64,000 bases of DNA. It comes from Sphaerisporangium siamense (GTDB taxonomy: Bacteria > Actinomycetota > Actinomycetes > Streptosporangiales > Streptosporangiaceae). The notes below the pieces were generated by a model, which saw only the letters and a list, made by a program, of their open reading frames with translations, did no database searches and was not told the origin of the DNA. Both the position numbers and the translations under genes were made by a program. Shown piece by piece: positions 1 through 6,848 of the stretch; position 1 is the stretch's first letter; every line of letters starts with the position of its first letter. The stretch lies in contig NZ_JACHND010000001.1 of assembly GCF_014205275.1 (NCBI RefSeq), positions 5,766,001-5,830,000 of the forward strand. Reading direction: 5' to 3'.

Positions 1-1524
1 GCCGGACGGGTGCGGGCCGCCCTGGCACGGGTGCGGGCCGCCCTGGCACGGGTGCGGGCCGCCCTGGCACGGGTGCGGGTGGCCCCAGGACGGGTTCGGG
101 TCCTGGCACGGGTCACGGCGGGGACGCCCGCGGTGGTCGCGGCCGGGGTGGTGTCGGCCGTACTCGCGCTCGCCGAGGCGGTCTTCCGCGCCCGTGGCGG
201 GCTGCCGCGCTTCCACCACACCGTCAGCGTGCCCGCCGGCGGGCCGGTCCCGGTGATCGCGCCGCCGGCCGAGCCGCGTGATGTGTCGCTCCTGGTGGTG
301 CTCTGCCTGCTCGCGCTGGCCACCACGCTGCCGGTCGCACTGCTGTGGGCGCAGCGGGCCGCGGCGGGCGTGGTGGTCACGGTGGCGGTCGTGCTGTCCT
401 TGACCGCTTTCCACACGTTGACGGTGGCCGGCCTGGCCGCGCAGCTCGTGGCCGGGTACCGGCTCGGGTACGGCAGCCCGGACGGGCACGGCGGCCGAGG
501 TAGACAAAGCGGCCGAGCCGGCCAGGGCGGCCGAGCCGGCCAGGGCGGCCGAGCCGGCCAGGGCGGCCGAGCCGGCCAGGGCGGCCGAGCCGGAAACGGC
601 AGCCCGGGCGGGCGCGCCGGCCGGGGTAGGTGCGCCGGCCGGGGTGGGTACGGCCGAGGTGGGTACGGCGGCCGGGGTGGGCTCGCCCTGGCGCTGGCGG
701 CGCCGTTCCCGCTGCTGGCCCTCGTGGGCACGCCGGACGGTGAGGCCGGCGTGCTGACGGTGCTGCTGGCCTCGCTGGCCCCGGCCGCGGCGCTGGCCGG
801 GATCGCCCGGCGTGCGCACGGCCAGGCGCGGCGCGACACCGCCGCCCGGCAGGTCGCCGCCGAGAGTCTGCTGGAGCACACCGCACGCGGCGAGCGCGCC
901 CGCATCGCCCGCGAGCTGCACGACGTGGTGGCCCACCACATCTCCATGGTGGCCGTACAGGCCGAGACCGCCCGGCTGACCACCCCTGGCATGCCCGCGG
1001 CCGGGGCCGAGCGGCTGTCGGCCATCGGCGACACGGCCCGGGCGGCGCTGACCGAGATGCGGCGCCTGCTCGGCGTGCTGCGCGAGGACGCCAAGGGCGA
1101 CGCCGGCGGGGCTGAGCGGCGCCCTCAGCCGGGGCTTCGGCTGGGCGAACTCAACGAGCTCGTCGATAGCGCCCGCGCGGCGTCGGGGTCGGCGACGCGG
1201 CTCATCCTGCGCGGCCCGGCCATCCCGCTGGACCCCGGGGTCGAACTGGCGGCCTACCGCATCGTCCAGGAGGCCCTGACCAACGCCCGGCGACACGCGC
1301 CCGGCGCCGCCGTCGACGTCGACGTCGAACTGCACTACACCGCCCAAGACCTGCGGCTACGCGTCCGCGACAATGGCCCCGGCCCTTCGACGCCCGGGCC
1401 AGGGCACGGCCTTGCGGGCATGCGCGAACGCGCAGCGGCCGTAGGCGGCGACCTGCACGCCGGCCCCGCCACCGGCGGCGGCTTCCTGATCGAGGCCCGC
1501 CTCCCCGCGGACGGGGAGAACTGA
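1..1524 (+). CDS. Sensor histidine kinase (NarX/DesK-type), 5' end outside window
   Basis: Membrane sensor kinase of a two-component system. The reading frame is open to base 1, so the true start probably lies upstream; the first start codon inside the window is GTG at 10. Counting from there, hydrophobic segments lie at about residues 35-60 and 95-150. An unusual Gly/Arg/Gln-rich tract lies at about 155-220, followed by another hydrophobic stretch. The HisKA_3 helix has the phospho-acceptor His304 ([13 protein letters not shown]). The ATPase domain shows the N-box (AYRIVQEALTNARRHA) and G-box (DNGPG...GHGLAGMRERA). The partner response regulator starts 325 bp downstream. The Gly-rich tract is encoded by tandem DNA repeats and is not normal for this family. 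Confidence 0.9.
   Translation, partial: AGRVRAALARVRAALARVRAALARVRVAPGRVRVLARVTAGTPAVVAAGVVSAVLALAEAVFRARGGLPRFHHTVSVPAGGPVPVIAPPAEPRDVSLLVVLCLLALATTLPVALLWAQRAAAGVVVTVAVVLSLTAFHTLTVAGLAAQLVAGYRLGYGSPDGHGGRGRQSGRAGQGGRAGQGGRAGQGGRAGQGGRAGNGSPGGRAGRGRCAGRGGYGRGGYGGRGGLALALAAPFPLLALVGTPDGEAGVLTVLLASLAPAAALAGIARRAHGQARRDTAARQVAAESLLEHTARGERARIARELHDVVAHHISMVAVQAETARLTTPGMPAAGAERLSAIGDTARAALTEMRRLLGVLREDAKGDAGGAERRPQPGLRLGELNELVDSARAASGSATRLILRGPAIPLDPGVELAAYRIVQEALTNARRHAPGAAVDVDVELHYTAQDLRLRVRDNGPGPSTPGPGHGLAGMRERAAAVGGDLHAGPATGGGFLIEARLPADGEN
10..73 (+). repeat. 21-bp tandem repeat, about three copies
   Basis: The unit GTGCGGGCCGCCCTGGCACGG is repeated in frame three times, with a partial fourth copy. 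It gives a repeating Val-Arg-Ala-Ala-Leu-Ala-Arg peptide at the visible N-terminal end of the kinase. Each unit carries its own in-frame GTG, so the true start cannot be fixed from this window. Confidence 0.85.
511..595 (+). repeat. 18-bp tandem repeat inside the kinase, 4.7 copies
   Basis: The unit GGCCGAGCCGGCCAGGGC occurs four times perfectly (511-528, 529-546, 547-564, 565-582) plus a partial copy. It encodes a Gly-Arg-Ala-Gly-Gln-Gly hexapeptide. Further degenerate Gly/Tyr/Arg repeats follow to about 680. Copy-number change would stay in frame, so the linker can vary in length without breaking the kinase. Confidence 0.9.
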
Positions 1525-1849
1525 CCGATGAACGTCGAGTCCGCCGCGCGGAGCGGCGGAAGGATCCGGTGGACCTCCCGCACCCCGTCACAACACAGAT
1601 GGACGGCCGATGGACGTGCCACTTGCCGCGCGGACCCCGGAAGGCCGCCGGTGAACGTCCACAGGCGCAGAACCCAGATGAACCTCATGAGCCTCCCGCA
1701 CCTCGCCACACCAGGAGGGGTGACGGACGTCGCCTCCGCAGTGCGGATTCGGGACAGGGAGCCGGTGAACCTCTCACAGGGACTCCAAGCCTGGGAGGTG
1801 GGCCGATGAACGACGTCGGGTTCGCTGCGCCGATCCTGGGGGTGGGGGG
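1525..1849. repeat. Kinase-regulator spacer with degenerate (A/G)TG(A/G)AC motifs
   Basis: These 325 bp between the kinase and its regulator hold no convincing gene. They contain related motifs such as ATGAACGTC, GTGGACCTC, ATGGACGTG, GTGAACGTC, ATGAACCTC, GTGAACCTC and ATGAACGAC, at 1528, 1569, 1610, 1651, 1678, 1765 and 1806. The intervals of 41 bp between several of them (1528/1569/1610/1651, and 1765/1806) suggest a decayed 41-bp tandem repeat. No function can be read from it. Confidence 0.5.
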
Positions 1850-2536
1850 ATGAGCGTGTCGCGTGTCGTGCGGGTCGTGGTGGCCGATGACCATGCGGTG
1901 GTGCGTAGCGGGTTCGCTGGGCTGCTGGGCACCCAGGCGGACTTCGAGGTGGCGGGGACCGCTGCCGACGGCGCCGAGGCGGTGCGGGTGTGCGAGGAGG
2001 TGGCGCCGGACGTGGTGCTCATGGACGTGCGCATGCCGGTGATGGACGGCATCGAGGCCACCCGCCGTCTGGCCGCCGCGGGCGACGGCGGGCCGCGCGT
2101 GCTGATTCTGACCACCTTCGACCTGGACGAGTACGTCTACGACGCGCTGCGCGCCGGAGCCAGCGGCTTCCTGCTCAAGGACGTCACCGCCGAGCGGCTG
2201 TTCGACGCCGTGCGCGTCATCGCGGCAGGGGAGGCGCTGCTGGCCCCGGCGGTCACGCGCCGCCTGATCGGCGAGTTCGCCCGCCTGCGCCCCGGTACGG
2301 GTCCCTCGTCCCCGGGGGCGCTGTCGGCGCTGACCCCACGCGAGACCGAGGTGCTGCGACTGGTCGCCGAGGGCCTGTCCAACCCGGAGGTCGCCGCCCG
2401 GCTGACCGTCACCGAGGAGACCGTCAAGACGCACGTCAGCCGCGTCCTGGCCAAACTGGGCCTGCGCGACAGGACCCAGGCGGTGGTGGCCGCCTACGAG
2501 ACCGGGCTGGTGGTGCCCCGCTCACGCGGCGACTGA
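1850..2536 (+). CDS. Two-component response regulator, NarL/LuxR family
   Basis: DNA-binding response regulator of 228 residues. The receiver domain spans about residues 7-125, with acidic pocket Asp13/Asp14, phospho-acceptor Asp59 (VVLMDVRMP) and a conserved Lys in FLLKDV. The C-terminal LuxR helix-turn-helix spans about 160-220 (LTPRETEVLRLVAEGLSNPEVAARL). ATG at 1850 follows a G-rich stretch (GGGGGTGGGGGG) that can act as ribosome binding site. It pairs with the kinase upstream. A hairpin directly after the stop codon probably ends transcription. Confidence 0.93.
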   Translation: MSVSRVVRVVVADDHAVVRSGFAGLLGTQADFEVAGTAADGAEAVRVCEEVAPDVVLMDVRMPVMDGIEATRRLAAAGDGGPRVLILTTFDLDEYVYDALRAGASGFLLKDVTAERLFDAVRVIAAGEALLAPAVTRRLIGEFARLRPGTGPSSPGALSALTPRETEVLRLVAEGLSNPEVAARLTVTEETVKTHVSRVLAKLGLRDRTQAVVAAYETGLVVPRSRGD

Positions 2537-2537
2537 C

Positions 2538-2563
2538 CCCCGGCCTCACGTAACCGGCCGGGG
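2538..2563 (+). terminator. Hairpin after the response regulator
   Basis: CCCCGGCC (2538-2545) pairs perfectly with GGCCGGGG (2556-2563) across a 10-base loop, two bases after the TGA of the regulator. There is no T-run, as is common for terminators in GC-rich actinomycetes. Confidence 0.55.
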
Positions 2564-2675
2564 CGTACCGCTCAGGCAGGGTGATCCGGGCGGCGTACCG
2601 GTCAGTGGCCGCGTACCGGATAGGCGGAGACATCCGGTCAGGCAGGGAGATATGGGCGGCGTACCGGTCAGGCGG
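2562..2675. repeat. Degenerate direct repeats around GGCGTACCGGTCAGG
   Basis: Copies or part-copies of GGCGTACCGGTCAGGCAGGG occur at about 2562, 2592, 2610, 2632 and 2657, lying between two convergent genes and running into the stop codon of the ThrRS gene at 2668. The first two are 30 bp apart. No coding or regulatory role is evident. Confidence 0.6.
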
Positions 2676-3891
2676 GTATGTCCCACAGGTTGGTGGTGTG
2701 GGTGCCGACGAGCCGGGCGATGCGGGCGAGCATCTCCTCGCACGGCCGGGCGGGCAGGCGGCGGCCGTCGCGCAGGCGCAGGGCCACCTCCTCGCCCGCG
2801 GCCTCCCGCGGTCCGATCACCGCCTGGTAGGGCACCAGCCGCTCGCGCCGTACCCGTGCCGCGAGCCCGCCCCGATCCGGGCCGGAGATCCGCGCGCGCA
2901 GTCCCTGGTCCAGGCAGCGTTCCAGCAGCCGCCCGGCGGCTTCCCGTTCGGCGTCCGAGATGGGCAGCACGACGACCTGGGTGGGGGCGAGCCAGGCGGG
3001 GAAGGCGCCGCCGTGTGCCTCCAGCAGGTGGGCGACGGCACGCTCCAGGCTGCCGATGACGCTGCGGTGGACCATCACGGGCCGGTGCCGGGCGCCGTCG
3101 GGGCCGGTGTAGCGCAGGTCGAAGCGTTCGGGCTGGTGGAAGTCGGCCTGGACGGTGGACAGGGTGGCCTCGCGTCCGGCCGGGTCGGCGATCTGGACGT
3201 CGATCTTGGGGCCGTAGAAGGCGGCCTCCCCTTCGACGGCGTCGTAGGCCAGGCCGAGGCCGTCGAGCACCTCGGTCAGCACGGCCGCCGCCCGCCGCCA
3301 CATCCCGGCCCCGGCCACGTACTTGCCGCCGGGCCCGGGAAGCGACAGCCGGTAGCGGGCGGGGCGGATGCCCATCGCGGCGTGGGCGTGGCCGATCAGC
3401 TCCAGTGCTCCGGCGGTCTCGGCGGCGACCTGGCCGGGGGTGCAGAAGATGTGCGCGTCGTTGAGCTGGATCGCCCGCACGCGGGTGAGCCCGCCGAGCA
3501 CCCCCGACGGTTCGGCGCGGTACATGCCGCCCAGTTCGGCGATGCGCAGGGGCAGCTCGCGGTGGCCGCGGGCGCGTGAGCGGTAGATCAGGGCGTGGTG
3601 GGGGCACAGGCTCGGGCGCAGCACGACCTGTTCGCCGCCCATCGCCATCGGGGGGAACATGTCCTCGCCGTAGTGCGCCCAGTGGCCGGAGATCTCGTAA
3701 AGCTCGCGTTTGGCGAGGACGGGGGAGTACACGTGCCGGTATCCGGCGCGGCGTTCCAGGTCGCGGACGTACTCCTCCAGGGTGTGGCGGACGATGGCGC
3801 CGTCGGGCAGCCAGTACGGCAGCCCGGCGCCCATGAGCGGGTCGGTGTCGAACAGCTCCAGCTCGCGGCCGAGCCGGCGGTGGTCGTGCAT
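2668..3891 (-). CDS. thrS: Short threonyl-tRNA synthetase paralog (no TGS or editing domain)
   Basis: Class II aminoacyl-tRNA synthetase of 407 residues that charges tRNA-Thr. Housekeeping ThrRS is usually about 640-660 residues. This protein begins directly at the catalytic core, so the N-terminal TGS and Ser-editing domains are absent. The three zinc/threonine ligands of the family are visible: Cys in RPSLCPHH, His in NDAHIF and His in MVHRS. Class II motif 3 is GSLERAVAHLLE. The anticodon-binding domain occupies about residues 305-400. ATG at 3891 is preceded by GAGGAG. Upstream lie a 12-bp-stem hairpin and a Thr-rich leader peptide, suggesting attenuation by charged tRNA-Thr. Such paralogs can serve as stress or inhibitor-resistant copies; that role is inference. 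Confidence 0.93.
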   Translation of the reverse strand: MHDHRRLGRELELFDTDPLMGAGLPYWLPDGAIVRHTLEEYVRDLERRAGYRHVYSPVLAKRELYEISGHWAHYGEDMFPPMAMGGEQVVLRPSLCPHHALIYRSRARGHRELPLRIAELGGMYRAEPSGVLGGLTRVRAIQLNDAHIFCTPGQVAAETAGALELIGHAHAAMGIRPARYRLSLPGPGGKYVAGAGMWRRAAAVLTEVLDGLGLAYDAVEGEAAFYGPKIDVQIADPAGREATLSTVQADFHQPERFDLRYTGPDGARHRPVMVHRSVIGSLERAVAHLLEAHGGAFPAWLAPTQVVVLPISDAEREAAGRLLERCLDQGLRARISGPDRGGLAARVRRERLVPYQAVIGPREAAGEEVALRLRDGRRLPARPCEEMLARIARLVGTHTTNLWDIPA

Positions 3892-3933
3892 GGCGGTCTC
3901 CTCGCGGACGGCGGGGCGAGCGACCGGACGCCA

Positions 3934-3961
3934 AAGCCCCGGGGCGCTCGCCCCGGGGCTT
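3934..3961 (-). terminator. Attenuator hairpin upstream of the short ThrRS gene
   Basis: AAGCCCCGGGGC (3934-3945) and GCCCCGGGGCTT (3950-3961) form a perfect 12-bp stem with a 4-base loop. In the minus-strand transcript it lies 14 bases after the leader-peptide stop codon and 42 bases before the ThrRS start. The 3' arm is followed by a short T-run (CTTTGG). A leader segment rich in GGCGCGC could compete for the 3' arm, but that alternative fold was not computed. Confidence 0.75.
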
Positions 3962-3975
3962 GGAAAGAACAGTGG

Positions 3976-4026
3976 TCAGCGCGCCGGGACACTCCTCGGC
4001 GTCGTCGTCACACAGGCACGCTTCAT
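3976..4026 (-). CDS. Threonine leader peptide (16 aa) controlling ThrRS paralog
   Basis: ATG at 4026 opens a 16-codon frame, MKRACVTTTPRSVPAR, ending with TGA at 3976. It contains three consecutive Thr codons (ACG ACG ACG) about mid-frame. A -10-like box ends 7 bases upstream, so it would be translated from a leaderless mRNA. It is followed by the attenuator hairpin and then the ThrRS gene. The logic fits classical attenuation: ribosomes stall on Thr codons when charged tRNA-Thr is scarce, and the hairpin is then disrupted. Confidence 0.75.
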   Translation of the reverse strand: MKRACVTTTPRSVPAR

Positions 4027-4033
4027 ACCGCGG

Positions 4034-4039
4034 ACGCTA
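4034..4039 (-). promoter_or_regulatory. Probable -10 box of the Thr leader transcript
   Basis: On the minus strand TGCTAGCGT gives an extended -10 (TAGCGT at 4039-4034), 7 bases before the leader-peptide ATG. No clear -35 is visible in the GC-rich upstream sequence. Confidence 0.45.
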
Positions 4040-4124
4040 GCAAAACGCCCCCCGCCCGCGCGCGCCCCTTTCCCGGCGGCCCGCGGTCCGTACCGGAACC
4101 GACGTGACCCCGCCGGGGACCGTC

Positions 4125-5264
4125 TCAGCCGGTGACGCAGGCGCGTACCGCCGCGACCAGGCGGGTGGCGCGGGGGTCGCCGTAGCCGATCATGCGGTTG
4201 GTGACGTAGGCGAAGCCGAGGCCGAACTCGTCGTCGCCGAAGGCGTACTGGCCGCCGGCGCCGTCGTTGCCGAAGCCGCGCGCGCCCGGCAGGGGGCGGA
4301 AGGCGCAGTCGAGCAGGAAGCCCGAGCCCCAGCGCTGGCCGGCGTCCATGCCCGACCAGGTCGTCCCGGAGGAGAGTTCGCGGAGCGCGCCGGTGAGGGT
4401 GTCGCGGGTGAGCAGCGGCGCCGTGCCATCGATGCCGGTGACGGCCGCGGCGTACACCCCGGCCAGGCCGGTCGCCGAGGCCACCGCGCCCGCCCCGGGA
4501 ACCTCGGCGCCGAGCAGCGCCGGGTCGTTCCACCCGTGCGGCTCCTCAAGGCCGGGGAAGGCGAAGGCGCCGTTCATCGTCACCATGCGCATGATCAGCG
4601 ACTCGGCGGGCGGCATCGGGGGGCGTCCCTCGGCCTCGGACAGCCGGGCCAGGTGTGCCGACTCCTCCGCCGGCAGGCCGATCCACGCCCGCAGCCCGAG
4701 CGCGTCGCCGAACGCCTGGCGGAAATAGGCGCCGGGGGTGAGCCCGGTGATCCGGCGGATCACCTCGCCGACCAGGAAGCCGAAGACGTGCGCGTGGTAC
4801 TCGTAGGCCGTGCCCGGCTCCCACAGCGGGCGCTGCTCCTCGATGGCGCGCACCACGGGCGTCCAGGCCGGCACCTCCTCGAAGGACAGCGTGCGGTCCA
4901 GCACGGGCAGTCCGGCGCGGTGGCCGAGCACCATGCGCGTGGTGATCGCCTCCTTGCCCGCGGCGGCGAACTCCGGCCAGTAGCGGGCCACGGGGGCGTC
5001 CAGGTCCAGCCGTCCCTGCTGGGCGAGCAGGTGGGCGCAGACGCTCACGATGCCCTTGGCGCAGGAGAAGACCGGGACGATCGTGTCCTGCTCCCACGGG
5101 CGGCCGGTGCGCGCGTCGGCGACGCCGCCCCACAGCTCCACGACCTTGCGCCCGCCGGCGTAGACGGTGACGGCCGCGCCCAGCTCACCGGGGTCGGCGA
5201 AGCCGGCGGCGAACGCCTCCGCGACCGCTCCGAAGCCCTCGTCCACCCAGCCGTTGTGCTCCAC
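4125..5264 (-). CDS. Serine hydrolase, class C beta-lactamase/EstB-type esterase
   Basis: Penicillin-binding-protein-like serine hydrolase of 379 residues, probably an esterase or peptidase. The catalytic Ser-x-x-Lys is in FSCAKG at about residues 68-71. A Tyr-containing motif (YEYHAHVFG) lies where the Tyr-x-Asn/Ser equivalent is expected, and a C-terminal GFGNDGAGG segment replaces the usual Lys-Thr-Gly. No signal peptide is seen, so it is probably cytoplasmic. GTG at 5264 was chosen because GGGAG lies 8 bases upstream; an in-frame start at 5309 lacks a binding site. It stands alone upstream of the Thr leader, in the same direction. Confidence 0.85.
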   Translation of the reverse strand: MEHNGWVDEGFGAVAEAFAAGFADPGELGAAVTVYAGGRKVVELWGGVADARTGRPWEQDTIVPVFSCAKGIVSVCAHLLAQQGRLDLDAPVARYWPEFAAAGKEAITTRMVLGHRAGLPVLDRTLSFEEVPAWTPVVRAIEEQRPLWEPGTAYEYHAHVFGFLVGEVIRRITGLTPGAYFRQAFGDALGLRAWIGLPAEESAHLARLSEAEGRPPMPPAESLIMRMVTMNGAFAFPGLEEPHGWNDPALLGAEVPGAGAVASATGLAGVYAAAVTGIDGTAPLLTRDTLTGALRELSSGTTWSGMDAGQRWGSGFLLDCAFRPLPGARGFGNDGAGGQYAFGDDEFGLGFAYVTNRMIGYGDPRATRLVAAVRACVTG

Positions 5265-5437
5265 GTCCCGATCTCCCTGCTCATGCCCGCGGCGGACCCC
5301 GCGCGGCACCTGACCGGCACTGCCACCGGCGTCACGACCCGCGACAGGCTACGCGGCGCGCGGTGACCCGCTCCAGCGATTTACCGGGCGGGGCCCCTTG
5401 CGGGACCGGCGCGTGCGGCCGCCCGGACGGGCCGTGG

Positions 5438-5770
5438 TCAGGCCGCCGACCGCGCGAGATCTCCCTCGGGGCAGGTGACGAGGATCTCGCCGGTGTCGCG
5501 GTCCGGGACGGCCGCGTAGCCGGCGCCGGTGAGGACGGTCAGCAGCGCCAGGTGGACCGCTTCCCGTACCAGCCGGTGGGCGGCGGGGTTGCGGGCGCGC
5601 AGGCGAGCGGCGGTCTGCCAGCTCACCACCACCCCGCGGACCGGGTCGTCATGGAGGCGTACGTCGCACTCGATCGCGCCGGTGGCCGCGCCGACGAGGT
5701 AGCCGGCGCGGGTGAGCTCGAGACGGATCGCGTCGATCGACGGGGCAGGTGCGGCCGGGCAGGGCATCAC
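5438..5770 (-). CDS. Hypothetical protein, last gene of a regulator operon
   Basis: A 110-residue protein (GTG at 5770, or ATG at 5767) with no family I recognise. It has an amphipathic N-terminal segment, a central WQTAARLRARNPAAHRLVREAVHLALLTVLTGAGY helical stretch and a C-terminal EILVTCPEG. No signal peptide or membrane segment. It begins 21 bp after a single-domain response regulator and is probably co-transcribed with it and with the winged-helix gene upstream. Third-position GC is as high as in its neighbours, supporting a real gene. Confidence 0.65.
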   Translation of the reverse strand: MMPCPAAPAPSIDAIRLELTRAGYLVGAATGAIECDVRLHDDPVRGVVVSWQTAARLRARNPAAHRLVREAVHLALLTVLTGAGYAAVPDRDTGEILVTCPEGDLARSAA

Positions 5771-5791
5771 GACAGACTCCGCTTTGGCTGA

Positions 5792-6253
5792 TCAGGCGGC
5801 CGGCACGTCCAGGCCGGGCAGACGGGCGGTGCGGGAGAAGAACGCGTTGATGTGCTGGACGGCGGCGGTCAGGCCGGTGAAGTCGACCGGTTTGGTGACG
5901 TAGGCGTTGGCGTGCAGCCGGTAGGAGGTGGCGATGTCCTCCTCCAAGCCGGAGGTGGTGAGGACGACCACGGGAATCGAGCGCAGGGAGGGGTCGGATT
6001 TCATGTGCCCGAGCACCGTGCGCCCGTCGCATTTGGGCAGGTTCAGATCGAGCAGGACCAGGTCGGGACGCGAGGCGTCGGCGTAGGCCGCGTTCCGATG
6101 CAGGTAGTCCAAGGCCTGCTCGCCGTCCGCCACCACGACGACCTGGATGGCGGCGGTCAGGGCGTGCTGGTCCAAGGCCTCGCGGATCAGCAGCTGATCG
6201 CCGGGGTCGTCCTCCACGACCAGCAGTACCAACGCCCGCCGGGACTGGTTCAT
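5792..6253 (-). CDS. Single-domain response regulator (Rcp1/CheY-like)
   Basis: A stand-alone receiver domain of 153 residues without an output domain. The acidic pair is in VVEDDPGDQ, the phospho-acceptor is Asp69 (LVLLDLNLPKCDG), and the conserved Thr and Lys are in VVLTTSG and YVTKPVD. The GDQ/LLIREAL pattern resembles Rcp1-type regulators that pair with phytochrome-like or hybrid kinases; no such kinase is next to it. It lies 4 bp after the winged-helix gene, so both are surely one transcript. Confidence 0.9.
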   Translation of the reverse strand: MNQSRRALVLLVVEDDPGDQLLIREALDQHALTAAIQVVVVADGEQALDYLHRNAAYADASRPDLVLLDLNLPKCDGRTVLGHMKSDPSLRSIPVVVLTTSGLEEDIATSYRLHANAYVTKPVDFTGLTAAVQHINAFFSRTARLPGLDVPAA

Positions 6254-6257
6254 CGGC

Positions 6258-6635
6258 TCAGGCCTTTCCGCGGTGGTGCGACGGGACGGAGTCCGTCGAG
6301 CGGACCTGGTCGTGGCTGGCGAACATCGCCAGAAGCCCGGCGACGCGATGGTCGGCCTCCGCCGGGTGGCGGAACGGACGGCTGGGGTCGACGCTGTAGT
6401 GGTTGCGCCGTCCGACCCGGGTGCGCGTCAGGTAGCCGGCCTCTTCCAGGTCGGTCACGATGGCCTGGGCGGCACGCTCGGTGATACCGATCCCGGCGGC
6501 GATGTCGCGCAGCCGCGCGTCCGGGGAGCGGGCGATCTCCACCAGCACCCGGGCGTGGTTGGTGAGGAAGGTCCAGCTCTTGTGCTCCGCTCCGTTCTCC
6601 GTCCCGTTGCGGATCATGTCCCCGGAAAGCTCCAC
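6258..6635 (-). CDS. Winged-helix (MarR/ArsR-like) transcriptional regulator
   Basis: A 125-residue DNA-binding protein. The winged helix spans about residues 20-90 (LTNHARVLVEIARSPDARLRDIAAGIGITERAAQAIVTDLEEAGYLTRTRVGRRNHYSVD). The C-terminal tail after residue 95 is short and polar. First gene of a three-gene minus-strand operon with a receiver-only protein and a hypothetical protein. The start at 6635 has GGAG immediately upstream (CCGTGGAGCTT region); an alternative ATG lies 18 bases further in. The AT-richer stretch at 6690-6725 probably holds its promoter. Confidence 0.85.
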   Translation of the reverse strand: MELSGDMIRNGTENGAEHKSWTFLTNHARVLVEIARSPDARLRDIAAGIGITERAAQAIVTDLEEAGYLTRTRVGRRNHYSVDPSRPFRHPAEADHRVAGLLAMFASHDQVRSTDSVPSHHRGKA

Positions 6636-6697
6636 GGCCTCCTCCTTCGCCCACGACTCGGTCGCCTGTGACCCGAACAGTAATGCACGAGACGCGA

Positions 6698-6726
6698 CTA
6701 CCGAATCATACTTCCTGAATCAGATC
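6698..6726 (-). promoter_or_regulatory. AT-rich promoter/operator candidate of the winged-helix operon
   Basis: An AT-rich island in otherwise GC-rich DNA. On the minus strand it reads TGATTCAGGAAGTATGATTC, a direct repeat of TGATTC spaced by 8 bases. It lies about 70 bp before the regulator start. The role as promoter or autoregulatory site is inference. Confidence 0.35.
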
Positions 6727-6794
6727 TCGTCACTACCTGTTCCTGTGACAGGGTCGCCGCTGAGCGACGACCCTCGGGGACGTCCGAACCGAAC

Positions 6795-6827
6795 GGGTGC
6801 GCCACCCGGCTGGCGGGTGGCGCACCC
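6795..6827 (-). terminator. Strong hairpin downstream of the carboxylesterase remnant
   Basis: GGGTGCGCCACCCG (6795-6808) pairs perfectly with CGGGTGGCGCACCC (6814-6827), giving a 14-bp stem with a 5-base loop. It lies 21 bp after the stop codon of the minus-strand carboxylesterase remnant. Confidence 0.75.
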
Positions 6828-6848
6828 TTCGGCTGTGCGGTCGCGGGG

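Noticed and set aside
511..595. CRISPR array
   Set aside because: The repeats are contiguous with no spacers and lie in frame inside a kinase gene.
1528..1809. 93-codon plus-strand frame between kinase and regulator
   Set aside because: No third-position GC bias and no similarity; better explained as degenerate repeats.
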